From Puffinus mauretanicus (lineage: Eukaryota > Chordata > Aves > Procellariiformes > Procellariidae), in NCBI GenBank assembly GCA_023333565.1, contig JAJKFH010004053.1, forward strand, positions 1,798,001 to 1,862,000: a DNA stretch of 64,000 bases, written 5' to 3'. Position numbers and translations under genes: made by a program. Shown one piece after another: positions 23,606 to 36,774 of the stretch; the first letter of the stretch is position 1, and each line of letters opens with the position of its first letter. Under the pieces are notes generated by a model that was given only the letters and a program-made list of their open reading frames with translations, was not told the origin of the DNA and did no database searches.

Positions 23606-26289
23606 TATGGGAAAACAGTGGAGAAGGACTAGGGTCTAGGTAACCTGCAAGACCTTGACCTGAACCCAATTCTCTGACGTTGAAGCCTCGCTTGAGTGGA
23701 AAACATGCCCAGAGCATGGACATAGCTTGAAGGAGCTGCAGCTTGCTTTTTCATGAGGACAAAATAGTCTCTGTTTGCAAGTGGGCTGTCCTTTCCCCAC
23801 ATTTCAAGTTGTCTTTACACCATGACAGCTTGAAGAAGTAAAAGGAGAGAAATGAAAACTGGCAAAACGAAGAGCAAGTACGGAAGCTTGCAGCTTTGCT
23901 GGTTACAGTTTGCCAAAGCTACAAAACCCTGGGCTCCTAAAAGAAAGCGAGTTTCACTGTGTAAAGGTTGCCATTTCACACCTAGCCCTCCTACCAGCTT
24001 GCGGGGCCGTCTGTAGCCGTACGCTGCTTCTTTGGCCTCCGCAGAGCCAGGAGGTGTCCTGCTTCCCCTGAGGAGCAGGCAGGGTTTGTACAGGCGAGGG
24101 GTGGCAGCTCTCTCCCAAAAGCTGTTGTTGTGGCCACCCGTCCTCTTCCCTGTCCCATCCTCAGGGGCTGCCGGCGTGGGCAGGTTGGCTTCTGTGGCAG
24201 AACCTTCTTCCCACAGCACCGCTCCATCCTCCGTGTGCTTCTGAGAAGCTTTGAGTCAGGTCTGCAAAGCTGCTTATAGCAGTACAGGCCTGTCAAATGG
24301 GACTGCTGGATTAAACCCATTTACCTCTTTTTTTGGAAGCTCAGTCATTTGCCTTTGCTCAAACTTTCACTGCTTTTCCATGTGTTATTTTCCTGGCCAG
24401 CAGCATCAGATAATCCCTTTGTGTCACAGACAGGTTATCTGCCACCAAATGGGCCAGAGACTTGCTCAGAGAGAAAACAGAAGTTACTGGTGTGGCTCAG
24501 GCATTTGCATATATTTTACAGTTCAAGCAAAATAGCAAAGAAGACATGGCATAATTCAGGTGAACCCAGCAAACAGAGGAGAGATGCCTTACTAACTTGC
24601 AATTAATTAGGCTGCCAGACAATAAGAGTGAATGCTCCTCTGAGCAATATCGTAACCAGGATTGGGACAGGGCTGAGTAAATAATACACTTCAAGAAACA
24701 TGAGAAGACCATGATCTTGGCACTGCTCACCCTTTGGTTTATTATAGGTGAGGGTTAAGAAGGTGGCTTCCAAACGTCATAGCCAAGCATGGAAATTGTT
24801 TTAATGAGACCTGCTGAGTGGAAACAATTCCCCTTTAAAAAAAATTTGTTGTGGAAGCTGTGTTAGGGAACAGCGTGATTATTGCCAGCAATATTGCCTG
24901 GGCCTGTGACAACTGTCAGCAACTTAAAATGAATATAGTCACCAGAGAGCACCTCTCATCTTTAGAGGTTGGCTTTAAAGAGCTCTCTTCTGAAAATCCT
25001 TTTTTGTTTCTTTCCTGTAACTGGGTTTGCCAATCCACTATCTCCTCTTTACTGTGAGTAAATTCAAACATTGCATATTAGGAAAGAAGCAGCTGCTAGA
25101 AAGAGAGCCTGGAAAATGCCTCTTGACTAATGGAGCTCCTCCGGCAGGTACAGCTGGTACATCCATCGTGTATACCAAATGCATCCCTTTCTGCTGTCGG
25201 AACAAAGTGAGAGAGAGATGTAACAAAAGCATGCTAAGGACAAGATACATGATTTTCCTGAGGTGTAAAAGAGCTTACAGGTGCCTTTTCATGCAGGGGT
25301 GGAATAACTAAGGAATAGGGTGTTGTGGTCCACTCCTACAACACATTTCTACATCCACTGGGCGCAGACTCTCTTTGTGCAGGGTGGGAAACCTGTCCCT
25401 TCAGGCACAGAAACAAGGGCAGTGCCAACACATTGAAGTATATTTCTATCTGAGAATAAGACATCAAAACAAAAACTCTGTTTGGGATTTTCAGAGGCCC
25501 TGCACAGTGTTGTTGTCTTTAGTTCCTCTGTTGGGCTAGAGGGAAAAGCTAATAGTGTCCTTCTGTTTTGTGCATCTCTACAGGACAATGCCTGTGCCTT
25601 TAGCATTTACAGTCACCCAATTCCCAATTCTGTGACTCTACCGAGAAACTAGGAAAATGCTGGCATTGATATTCTAACAAAACCATCAAGAAATGAGGAC
25701 AGTAGGCTTGGGTCACCAACCTTGATAAGGCAGTACAGATAGTATCTGACCTGGTAGCTGGGCATATCAAATGAGGCTGAAAGCTGTTAAAAGGTCATGG
25801 TACTGTTCCTCCCTGTGAAACTAGAGAGCACTGATACCCTGTTCCTTCTCCTCTGGGGAGATTCTGTTCCACATATCAGGTAAAAGGTTGGAACATTTTA
25901 AAATAAAGGCCAAGATTTTAGAATCTGGTTCAAGAAAGCAGAGTCCTCTGGGCTACCTAAATAATGGTTGTAGGCAGGGTTTGTTTTTTGTGTTGCACAG
26001 GAAGAAATAGTAATAACAAAAAAGGAAAACAGGGAAATAAACCTCATGATAGAAACAGTGATCAATTTGTTTTCCCATGCAAAGAGCTCCATTTGAATAT
26101 GCATTTCTACTAGCTTCCATATAGCTTTGCCTGAACGGAAGAGGAAGAATGATAAGAGGATTTGGAAAGGAGAAACATTTTCTGCTGCTTCAAATTTATT
26201 CATCTGAGCTCTTGGTTTCTGCAATGCAATTCTAAAAAAGATTTTGGAGTGACTCTGGATACTTCTCTGAAAACACCAGCTGGATGCTC

Positions 26290-26760
26290 CGATGTGGTCA
26301 TGAAGCAATTAGAAATTTAGGAACAGCTGTGAGAGAAAGTGAAAATAAACCAGAAAGCATATTGCATCAGTGTGTTAATCCAAGGTATGCTTGTAGCTGA
26401 AATACTAGGTGCAGTTCTGATCATCTCATCTCAAAAAGTACAGTCTGAAACTAGAAAAGGGTCAGATATCAGCAAGGAGGGTAGTGGGAGGCATGGAATA
26501 CCTTCCGTTGGGAGAAGGTAAGACGCTGGGGCTCTTACCTTGGGAAGGAGGCAAACGTGGGCATGTAACGTTAATGTATATAATAGTGAAAGATGTGCAG
26601 AGAGTGAACAAGGAACAATTTTTCACACAGAGCAGCATGTAAGCACAGAAGAGATTATAAAGTGGCAGATTAAAACAGGTTCAAAAGAAAGTGCCATTTT
26701 CATATACAAATAAATTGTAAGCTCACTGCTACAGCCAGGATGCAACCTCTGGCTCAGGAT
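26290..26760 (+). mobile_element. Ancient CR1-like LINE fragment
   Basis: Blocks in order resemble the 3' part of a CR1-type ORF2. There is a CTAGGTGCAGTTCTGATCATC block near 26405, an AAAAGGGTCAGA block near 26455, GGAATACCTTCCGTTGGGAGA near 26496, a CAGAGAGTGAACAAGGAACA block near 26599 and a TTTTTCACACAGAGCA block near 26619. The frame is lost through many substitutions and indels. Limits are approximate, and assignment is by eye. Confidence 0.5.
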
Positions 26761-28134
26761 GTCCCTAGGCCTTTCCTTGAAACCAAAAGGATTTATCAAG
26801 GGAGATATTTCTCTATATAAACTTTCTTTTTACCTGTTCTTGACCACTGCTGGAACAGGAAACTGGTCTAAAAGAACCATTGGCATTATTCAGTGAAACA
26901 CTTCTCACTGGGGCCTTGCTTAGTCCAGGTCAAGTTTCTGGAAGAGCAAATGACTGAAGTAAATTGGTCGGAGTGTTGTGTTAGCAATCTGAGAACAGCG
27001 GACAATTACAGGATCCACATGGATCCATTATTCAGCTCACAATTATCATCTGCGCTTTTGATAGCTGAGTGCTCCCTCTTCTGCACCACTACAAGGTATT
27101 GGGACCCAACCCTTGCTCTTAGAAGACGCCACAACAACTCTCGCTGCAGCTGCCCCTTCCAGAGAAAGAAGAAGAGAGGAAAAGGCATCTAGAAACGTGC
27201 TTTTCTCGTCCTGAGCACATACACATGAGGACCGACCAAAGGATGCAATAACACGAAGGATTCAGGAGTAGTAATCCAAAAAATAGTCAGATGGCTGCAG
27301 CGAAAGGTGCCTCAATCAAGAGACATGCGGTTTAGAAAACTCAGAAGAGAGTGGGAATCAGCTGCGCATGTACAGTGTTTTTATCATCATACCTCATCAT
27401 ACTTTATGAGGTATACTCATGAGGTAGTCATCATACCTCAACAAAAGTCCCAGTTCCATCCCTGTTTCCCAGGCTTCATTGTGATGGAGATCTCTGGCAT
27501 TAATTGGAGGGATTTGGGGGATATTTTCATAATGTCAGCTGTGGAAGGCAGAAAAAATGAAAGTGAGATATTCAACTTCAAACATTTGGAGTGTTTGATT
27601 AAAAGAACAGCCACAGAACCTATAGCAATTTATTCTTTCCTCTTCAAATAATTTGGGAGAGTTGTAAGTGAAAGATAGGAAAAAAAACCCCATGTTGCAA
27701 AGACATCAAAAAAAGGCCTAGAAGAGAGTGATGGGAACTGCTATGTACCCTCCCCATTAGTTCCCTACATGAGTGTGTAATCTGGACCTTAACTGAAAAC
27801 TAAACTGACAGGACGGCCAAATTCTCCTTTAGGAACAAAGAGCTAGTCTGGATTTAACAGTACTGAAAATGCCTAAGCTGAAATTTTCACCACGTTTCAT
27901 CTACTTTTATGAAAATAGAAACTTCTTGACATTTAAACTGAGGTTGAAAAGATATTGTGATCCTTCTTGATCTAGAAACAACCAGGAATCAAGTGGCCTC
28001 CTAAAGAGTTCAGCCTAAAGCCCCTAGGAAATCTGATGGCAGAGTCAAAATTCCAGGTTTGTCCCATTTTAAAATAGGACAGGAATAAAAGTCACCTGCT
28101 AAGTAAAGAATTGCAGCTCCTTACAGACTATAGC

Positions 28135-29067
28135 TCAGTTATGAAAAATAATGAAAATACTTTGCCTTTGATGTTTCTCACCACTTATTTGACAAGTTCT
28201 CCCAATGCATTTGCCATAGCGATTGTACCACATCGTTGCCCAACACGGGAGTGAAGCCATTGCGTACCCTGTTTCACTCTGTCTCTTCCTTTTTATTTTA
28301 CTCTGCCTGGACTGTTCCCAAGTGTTTTCTCCTTGGATTTCTGTCCCTAAGGCTGGATCCGCCTCCCTTGGACTCCCTCCCTGGCTGCCTTGGGCAAAGC
28401 CTGGCATCAGACCCCAGGAGCAGACAGCATCTCTCTCCTGTAGGCTTGGTCTGTGCCTTGGCTGACCCAGTGGTGCCTGACGTGGTGAACCCTTGGCCCC
28501 GGTCCTGCAGTGTGTGCCACAGCCCCTCCCTGCTGTTGTTTGCATCGAAACCAGGATACGGGGGGAGGAGGAAGGCAGGAGAACCGGTGCACAGTTGCTT
28601 TTACCCCCCTGTACCGAGCATTTCTTGGCAGTGGTGCTGTAGGCTCGGTGACGGTGGCTATACAGTGGGCACCCGGGGAGCAGAGAGGAGAGGGCTGCCT
28701 CGCTGCGATGCTGGGCCAGCCGAATACAGTCGAGTCTGATGAGATGGGGACTAAGCAGAAAGGAAGGGAAACTCTTACTGACAGTGCTGGGAGTGGCAGA
28801 GGGAGGGCAAAGAGACGAGGGCTGGAAAGCAGATGTGGGAGGGGATGTGAAGTTCAGGCAAGGAACTAGATGGAGAAGGAGAAAAGATGACAGTAAGAAA
28901 GCCATTAAGAGAGCTAGAGAACAGGAGATTGAGAGAACAGGCACTTGGTAGGGAGATAACTCAGTGTGAGCAAAGGGGCAGGCACAAAGAAACGAAGGAA
29001 GGAAAGATGGGAGAATGAAACTGGACCCGTGTGATCTCACAGTCTCACATGGATAGATTATTAACAT
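28135..29067 (-). other. Unexplained 310-codon antisense open frame in intron 2
   Basis: This is the longest open frame in the window not accounted for by MYOM1 or a repeat. The N-terminal third is rich in Leu, Ser and Pro. That follows from the purine-rich + strand at 28740-29000, which suppresses stops on the other strand. No domain is recognised. Long + strand frames overlap it, which argues for a composition effect. I call it an open frame, not a gene. Confidence 0.2.
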
Positions 29068-30336
29068 ATATTTTGGAAATTAAGCACTCTTGTTGGTATG
29101 ACTTGTGTTGGTGGCACCTCTGGAGCTTGGTACTTTTGCAGGGCTGCAGCCTAAGGAAAGCATTAGCCCAAGTATGTGCCTGTAACCTTGCATTATACAT
29201 GCGTAACATTCTCAGGGGCCCAGTGCTAGCATGAGTTTTGATTATATGTGTACAGCATGCTGCGTAGAGACACCACTGTAAGCTACCCAGGGTATGGGAG
29301 GCAGGTTAGCCATGTTAGTGGTACATGTCTGGGCTAACGAACCTTGCTGAGAAACCACATGTCTTAATTCTGCTCCTATATCTGTGCACATAAGTGGTGA
29401 GCTTATGCTGTGTAGACAAATCTCCAGACCAGAAGCAGACTCACATATGATTTCGTTTGGCGATGTTGAGACAGAGATGAATAGACACTTTGGGGATCTA
29501 TAACAGGCTGACAGCTAATTAGGATATTCCATAGACCTGGGAGATAAATAGAGATGTGTTGCATTGGGAAAGGAGGACGCAGGTATTTGGAGCTTTGTTG
29601 ACACAATTTGTAAGCATGTTAAAAATGAACCCAAAATGACTGCCTCAAATATGCTTCACACTCTTCAGAATTCCTCCCAGGCTGGTGGGGAGGGGAAGCC
29701 TTCCCTTTGGTTTGCTCTTCTTTCTTTCCACTCATTCTCCATTTATCTGTGCTATGTTAAATGGTGTTACTTCACTCAGCTCTCCGCTTTCAACGGATTG
29801 GGGTGGTATGGGAGAGCAGTGGGAATGGCAACACTGGTAACTGAGCAATACGCTGCCCTACAATTTCTGCAGAGAGATTTAAATGCATTATTACTTTTAA
29901 TATATTTGCACACCAACATTTTGGTTGGGGACCAGACAATTTCAGGACTGTAAATTTTGGAAAAGTAGATGTTATTGAGTTCAGATACAATCTTTAGAAT
30001 TACTCAGTGGTCTCAGTGACTTCAGGATCTACCAAGACTGGGTATACAACTTTCTAAGTCCCAAACCAAGAAGCTATTAATGTGCATTGCTATCAGGTAT
30101 ATTGTTTATTCTCTCTAGATTTAATATCAAGGGGCATCGGTGTTTTGTTTGTAATGATGAGTTTGTCAAAAGTGCATTTAGTTATGTGTTTAATAACTCT
30201 GAAGCCATGGCTATTAAAAATTATATTTTCTTGCTCATCAAACAAGAGAGTAAAATTTTTTAGTACTTTAATCTTATTTTGGAGTGTTTCTTAACAGCTT
30301 TTTTTTCTGAATTTAACAATATTATTTTTATTTCAG

Positions 30337-30474
30337 ACTAAAAGATTCCAATTTAATGATTGAAGATCAATCCTATAAGATGAGTCCCAAAGCAAAGAGA
30401 GCAAAACAGAATTTGGTATCTGAGGACAAAGAGAACGAAGCCATAGACTACTCAGTGCCCATATTCACAGGACG
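30337..30474 (+). CDS. MYOM1: MYOM1 exon 3: My1 with basic nuclear-signal-like cluster
   Basis: The acceptor TTTATTTCAG and the donor CG|GTATGT frame this exon. It completes a Gly codon at its start and ends with two bases of an Arg codon. It encodes residues 142-188, including a basic cluster KAKRAK at about 160-165 and the acidic EDKENEAIDY stretch, ending VPIFTGR. The cluster matches KPKRAK in human myomesin-1, where it has been discussed as a nuclear localisation signal. The rest of the exon is predicted to be disordered. Confidence 0.93.
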
Positions 30475-33400
30475 GTATGTTCATTTTCCTTTTGCTTGGT
30501 ATCTTGTTTCTGATATTTTATTAACAAATTATAACATAACAAATCCATTAATCTTTTTTTACACTCATGGATCTCAAGATGATTGTTTGCACTTCACATG
30601 AGTGATAAAAAGACAAAGAGAAGTCAGCTGACTGGCAGAAAATCAGACACTGATCCTCCAGAGCCAGGACAAATCAACCTAGGTGTCTGGACTTTGTTTT
30701 GAACACATCGCCAGGGCCACTTTCTATGAAATTAAGATATAATTATAACCCTGCTTATCGGGAACCGGACAAGCATGTTGTCCACATTATTTAGCTTATT
30801 CTTTTGGTTTGAAGACTTGTCCTGTAATTCAATGTCTCTTACCAAGCATTAAACATAGAAACAATGAAATGATGTGCTAATGTTTTGTCCTGGCACAGGG
30901 AAAACCTGGAATGAAACCAAATACTTTCTTAACTCCATCGTAATGATTCATACTGATCGCACGTGTTGGTGGTATTTATTGCATGGTTACTACTGATGTC
31001 ATACATCTTACTGCAGCAGTGTCCTCAGTAAAGCTGAATGTGAACTTTATGTGGAAGCCAGAACCAACATGAGCAAGGAGGCTCCCCTGCCCTTTTTGGG
31101 GTATGGCATACTGATTTTATTAGGTGTCTCCGGCAGTTCGAGCACAGTCACTTGTTCAGATTAATACATACTGGGGTGTGGTGTGGAAAACTGGTTCCTG
31201 ATTGGAGGCCAGGAGAAAAATTTCTTGCCCACCTGCAGTTGAACAGAAACCTTCCTTCAACTTGTCTTTCTTCCGCAGCACAGCATTTTTCATGGGACAC
31301 TTCCAAGCTGTTTCTGGGAGCCAGTGCTTTTCTGTCTACTGCTTAATCAACATTCAGTGTCACTTCTGGTTTGTGTCCAAACTTGTGCTTTCATGTGAAA
31401 CGAAGTTCCACCTTGTCAGTGGGAGATGTTATTGCTTTGGCCTTTTGAGCATTTGTGATGTTTTTGTGATAAGACCAGCAGTTTTGGTTTTTATTAATTC
31501 CCTCCCACTATCCTGGAGTAATTTTTTTCTCACTCCTTGTAGATTTCTGTGTCGGATTCACTGCTCTTTGATCCAACCAACATTCAGAAGCACACACTGT
31601 TGCCTTTTTAAACCATTGCTTTGGAGTTTCAGCTATATCTTCTCTGATAGAAATACATAAATATGTCTCACACCAAACCTGTGGTAACATATTTTCAAGG
31701 CTTCTCACTACCTTTGCATCTCACCCAGTGTTTCTGCTTAAGTAGCAGTAGATTTGCAGCTCACCATCATCTGTCTCCCATGCCCTCAAGCACAAACATC
31801 CTCCCTTTTTATTGTGTCTTGAGTCTACAAAAGTAAAATTTATAGTGTTGGTCAATAGTTGAAAATCATGACTGATGGCTAGTACTCCTGGATGATGATC
31901 TGAGCTTTTTTACAGGCCCTTGTGATCTTAACACATCATGTTAACATCTTAACAAATCTTAACAAGTCATCTTTTTTTATTTTACTTTTTTGTAAAATGC
32001 ATACAGTAATATCTAACTCAGCGTGATGGTGTGTAGCTTCATTTATTTGTGTCTGTGCAATACTTTGGGATCCTACATTAAAAGATACTGTCGGATTCTT
32101 ACATCATTGTTACTATTCTTCTTCTTACTGTTGTTGGTATCAATCTTACTTTTTGCACATGGCAACTCAGGAAGTTGTGTGAGCTTTTGTGCCACTGAAA
32201 TGACTCAAATAATTTTTTTTTTAATTAGTTAAAAAATATAAAAAGGGCATATGATGACTGTTAGGGTGCCCAGCTCAACATGGCATGAAATGGTTGGGGT
32301 ATGTGTTTTAGCCTTTTTTTTCTGTTGGCATCATGTTCACGACCGCATGCCAAGACTGCAGAAGTTGCGTGCCACATTCCTGTCAGATATTTATTTTTGT
32401 TTGAAAGATAACAGCTGAACCATGTGCATGTTATATGTCATTCCCAAATTCTCCTGTGAAATTGATGTGTTGTTTCCCATGGGCAGATAGCTTTTACGAG
32501 GAATAGTTATTTATAAAGGTCAGCTCTCTGTGGGTTCATCAGAGCTGTTGCCCGTGATGCTGGACGACCTTCAGCGCCGTGTCACCGTTTCCATTATTGG
32601 GTTCTATTTCAGAGCCCTCAGATTCTGCTGTAAAAAACTCCCTTCACAACTGTTCTTCTTAAACACCTACCCTAATCCTTGCAAGATAAAATTAAGGACA
32701 GCCAGCCAGTATTCTAGATAATAAAACACCCAGAGCTTGATTTAATACCATAGGTGCTAAAGATACTGGATGTGGCTCGTGGAACTATTTACAACCACTA
32801 ATAAGTCCTATGCCAAAGGACTGCAGATGGCAGACACCCTTTAAATAATATTTTGTGTGTGCCATTTGGCGTTTGATCCCATTGTTTCTGTTTGAAAAGT
32901 GTTTTCTACTGAAACCTCTGAGACTTGACTGCAGAATCAATTCTTAAATGGCACTGTGTGCTGTTTCTGATGCATTCATCATTTTAGGGAACATGTTTCT
33001 CTTTGATATGGGACGATTATAACAGGAAGAAATGATTAGCAAATCTAAATGTTTAATACTGTTGATTAAAAGCATCTGGGGAGCACTGCTGCAGATGACT
33101 AGGCTGAGTCCTATATTAGTGTGAGGATATTCATCAGCTCCCAGAAGATGCTTTATGCCTTGAGGAGCGGGTCCATACTGTGAAGTTGCTGAGATATCAA
33201 CTACTGTAATTAAGGAGGAAATAATATTAGCTTGCCTTTGAAGGAAAATGCCACTGATTCATTTAAATTGAATGTAGATAGCTACATTCATATTCGTTGA
33301 ACTGAGTTTTCAAAACTGTCTTTAGAAATCTCTGCCATATATCTGCATCTTCAGATGATATTTGTGGGGGGAGCTGATGTGCCTAAGTGAAGGGAATCAA

Positions 33401-34661
33401 TCATCCCACTGATAATTTTAAGGATCATCCTGTTAAAGCAGTCTGAAACACAGAAAGTTCAAGGCAGAGTTTGAACGCATGAGAGAGGTCAAAGCTTTAT
33501 GCTGCTATGTAAGTTTTTTAGTCTTTTGAGCAATTTTTATGCGTAATTAAGTTTACAGCACATTCCACTGTTTGGCTGTCTTGTGTCTCACTGAACTGAC
33601 TTCATAGCCGAAAGATAAGGGGCTGGACAGTTAATTATGGGCTTGAATCCAAATTTTCTTGACTGTTGAGATGTGCTATCAAATGCATAATATTAGCAAT
33701 CTTAAAGAAAACAGAAAAAAATCATTCTTCCCAATCTTTTTGCTTTGTAGCAGTAGTAAGCATTTTATGATAAAACAGTGAGGCTGTGCTTGAGTGCATT
33801 CTGGAAATAAACAGAGGCTGCTTTCTCTATAGTGCTTACAAGATGGCACTTAAAAACTTACACAGAACCTCTTTTCAGTGTGCCATCTAATGTTACCCTA
33901 AAGTAACTAAACTTAACAGAAGGATATTAATGCTTCTCCATAAATCCAGGAACTCTCATTGTATATGCACTACTATAGCAGCTATAATGTCCTGACAGTG
34001 CCAAAACGATACGGCTGCAATGGTACTTCCACACGTGCATGTGGAAGCAGGATTGGACCCATTGAGAGTAACTGTTCTTTGCATCTCGACTCTGTAGAAA
34101 GCCTGAGGAGGATGATTCAAGAAAATCCTTAATCATCTTCTTGAAAACATTTGGGAGAACAGTCAACCTACAAACATTACAGGATTGAATTTTCTATGAA
34201 TAAAGAGAACTTTTTGTGATATACAGTAATGTGGTTTTTTTGTATAAATCACAATTGAGGACATTGTTATACAGCTACAATTATCTCCTGCCCCTTTGGT
34301 AGTGTTATTATGAATGCTGCAGCTGTAAGTCAATAACTGAAGATCTGTGGGTATGCCTTACACTAATCTTTATAGCGATGGAGATATAAAACCATAGCGG
34401 GATAATGGTTAAACTGAAAATGTGTATGGCATAGATATACAGAGAGGCACTGAAAATGGCAATGACTTTAGACAGTGAAATACTCAGTCATTCTGCAGTA
34501 CTCTTCTATGTTTCTGCTTTGAATACATATGAGACTGTAATAGCAAAAATATGTTATGAAAGAGTGTTGGCCACTGTATCTGGCTAATTTGATAGAAAGT
34601 ATAAATGGAATATGTTCTCAGCATTTTCCAATGCGATTCTGCTTTTTAAAATTTCTTTCAG
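30475..34661 (+). other. MYOM1: MYOM1 intron 3
   Basis: Four kilobases of AT-rich intron. A perfect MEF2-type site TTATTTATAA lies at 32507-32516, but such sites are common at this base composition. No mobile element or extra exon is clearly recognised. Confidence 0.75.
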
Positions 34662-34872
34662 AGAAGTGAGTATCAGTGGGATCACAGACACGGAAGAAGA
34701 AAGAATTAAAGAAAGTGCTGCATATGTTGCCAAGAGGAACCTTTTTGCCACAGGTGAAGGAGTTAGTGTCAGCAAGGTGGCCAAATCAACTTCTGAAGAG
34801 GAACATCATGAAAAAAAATCAAGGAAAGTAGCGATCCGGGAGTCTGCTGAACGTGTGGCCCTGAAGAAAACG
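34662..34872 (+). CDS. MYOM1: MYOM1 exon 4: end of My1, linker helix
   Basis: The acceptor TTTCTTTCAG leads into SGITDTEEERIKES, nearly identical to human myomesin-1. It is followed by a short SVSKVAKSTSEEEHHEKKSRK linker and then IRESAERVALKKT (residues 188-258). The donor ACG|GTAAAA leaves a complete codon. In human MYOM1 the linker contains six KQ[ST]TAS repeats; they are absent here, so this lineage has a much shorter linker. Charged, probably helical sequence precedes the first Ig domain. The open frame runs ten bases into the intron before a stop, so retention would truncate the protein. Confidence 0.93.
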
Positions 34873-36616
34873 GTAAAAGAGTAGAAATGAACGCCTAGGC
34901 TGTAAACAGCGTGGGTCTTTTTTGTTTGGTGTTTGTAAAATGCCTAGCCCAACAGGGCTCTGCTTTACACCACGGGCAATCACAATAATGGTAGTAAGAA
35001 CCAAAAATATTTTCAATGGAAATCTTTTCAATGACTTAAAGTCTTGTTATCTTGGTGTCAGGTGGATAAGAAAAGAGGCGCTGTGCCTGAGGTAGGCACC
35101 AGGAACGCTTCGGTTGTGCTTGGAGAAAGGGAGGGAGAATGGGGCTGGGGAACGTTCTTTGGTCATGCCCACACCTAGCTAAATGGCACAGCATCCTTCA
35201 CCTGAACGATGAGGCAGTTGCTGGGCAGAGAAGAAAGAGGCCAATATATGTATCTTGCCAATAAGAAGGTGATGGGGTAATTTCTGGATTTTTATGGCCT
35301 GGGAACAAGCTTGTCCAAAGTGTTTACCCCAGAGTTTTAATCACAGGGTGTAAATTAGGGAGGGAATTGCCAAAGACATCTGGAACCAAATCTCTAATTG
35401 TGGGTAGCTTTGATATTATTGTGCAACTTCTTAAAACATAATACTCCGCGTGTAGTTACAAATACGTTATGACCAGACTGGCAGAATATATCAAGTGCAA
35501 ATATGTTTCATTTACCAAATTTATTAATGTTATGAGCAGAAGAATTGGAGATGTGCTTATAAAATTTCCTTATGACATGAGGTTGGAAAGGGTGTAAGCA
35601 CTTTGAAGGACAAGGTAAAAATTCAAAATCATCTCAAAATTGAGAAACGTGAAGGTGAAATTTGATAACAACCAATGGAAATTACTACACACAGAAGGAA
35701 AAGAACAAGTAAACAAGGAATGCCTGGCTGGGTAGAAGTACCTGAGGATCTGGGAGTTATAACAGATCACAAATTTAATGTCAGTCAATTTAATGTCCGT
35801 CATTGTTGTATAAAAACAAATGCCATTCTAGAGTGTGTTAACAAAAATATTGTCATTAAAACATAGGGGGCAATTATTTAATTGTGTTGGAGACTGTTGG
35901 ACCTCTGATAATGAGCAGTTACTGTTTTATTAATGTTGAGGACAAGTAGAACCTGTCCAGAACTGAAAAACAACAATTGTAAGGAAAATTGGTATTGCAC
36001 AGTTTATAAAAGACTGAGAGGATTATGAAAGCTGTTTTCTTTTAATAACCTTAATCCAGGGACCTGTAATTTCCCATGTATGTGAAAGTTAGGGCAGAAA
36101 ATAAATATTTTCGTTTGCAGAAAGCAAGATTTATAGTATACTAGGAATTTTTTTCCAGCTCTGTGGATAGCCAAGCAGTTGAAAGTTACCCTGGGGGATG
36201 AAAGATCCCATCAGAAGGAAAGGTTTGAGAGCAGGTCTGTCAGAGATAATCTAGGCATACATGATCTTGCATTAGAGCAAAAGTACAGAAGACATCTGAG
36301 TTTCAGACCTATTTCACCTTTCACTCTGTATTAAAAAAAATAATTAAATGTGGAAAATTATTTTACTTAGAATAGTTTTAAGGAAAAAAAAAAAAACCTA
36401 ATAAAATCAAATCTAGCTATTTTGGAAGGAGAACTTCTTGAAGATGAAAGCTTTGTTTTCTGTGTCCAGGTGAGATAAATACATTAAGTATGTCTATCTG
36501 GATTTTTCAATAAAAATTGCATATTTTTTTACTACTTTTAAAAATATATGCTTTTTGTGAATTAATAATTTGCACTTATAACTGATGGAGTTTATAATCA
36601 AATGTTTCTTTTCCAG
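34873..36616 (+). other. MYOM1: MYOM1 intron 4
   Basis: It holds an old CR1-like fragment at about 35600-35865 and A-rich runs near 36380. No exon is missed, because the coding phase is continuous across this intron. Confidence 0.75.
35600..35865 (+). mobile_element. Old CR1-like LINE fragment
   Basis: A CTGAGGATCTGGGAGTTATA block followed by AACAGATCACAAATT and a TGCCATTCTAGA-like block resembles part of the CR1 ORF2 region. It is heavily mutated, with short insertions and duplications. Ends are uncertain. Confidence 0.45.
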
Positions 36617-36774
36617 CTAGAAGAGACTCAGGCATTCCACAAAAAGTTGAATCAAGATAAACTTTTACATGCTCCTGAGTTTATTATCGAGCCTCGTTCC
36701 CACACTATCTGGGAAAAGCAAAATGTCAAATTTCATTGTTCTGTAGCTGGCTGGCCAGCACCCCGTGTTACATG
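36617..36774 (+). CDS. MYOM1: MYOM1 exon 5: start of Ig domain My2
   Basis: The acceptor TTCTTTTCCAG and the donor TG|GTAAGT split the Trp codon of the C-strand. Residues 259-311 include LLHAPEFIIEPRSHTIWEK and then FHCSVAGWPAPRVTW, which holds the B-strand Cys and the C-strand Trp of an I-set immunoglobulin fold. My2 is the first folded domain after the myosin-binding head. Similarity to human myomesin-1 is high throughout. Confidence 0.95.

Larger units (their letters stand above)
20525..30336 (+). other. MYOM1: MYOM1 intron 2
   Basis: This large first coding intron holds the ERVL-type solo LTR, an old CR1-like fragment, a GC-rich block at about 28220-29000 with a 310-codon minus-strand open frame, and a small palindrome at 27389-27414 (ATACCTCAT, 8-base loop, ATGAGGTAT). 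No additional MYOM1 exon is seen. Confidence 0.8.

Noticed and set aside
27389..27414. 9-bp inverted repeat as a regulatory hairpin
   Set aside because: It is embedded in a low-complexity TCAT/CCTCA-rich stretch where such symmetry arises easily.
27307..27651. 114-codon open frame in intron 2
   Set aside because: No recognised similarity, no splice context, and MYOM1 phase is complete without it.
34873..34884. Open frame continuing past exon 4 to a stop as the natural gene end
   Set aside because: The donor GTAAAA and the perfect phase and protein match of exon 5 show normal splicing.
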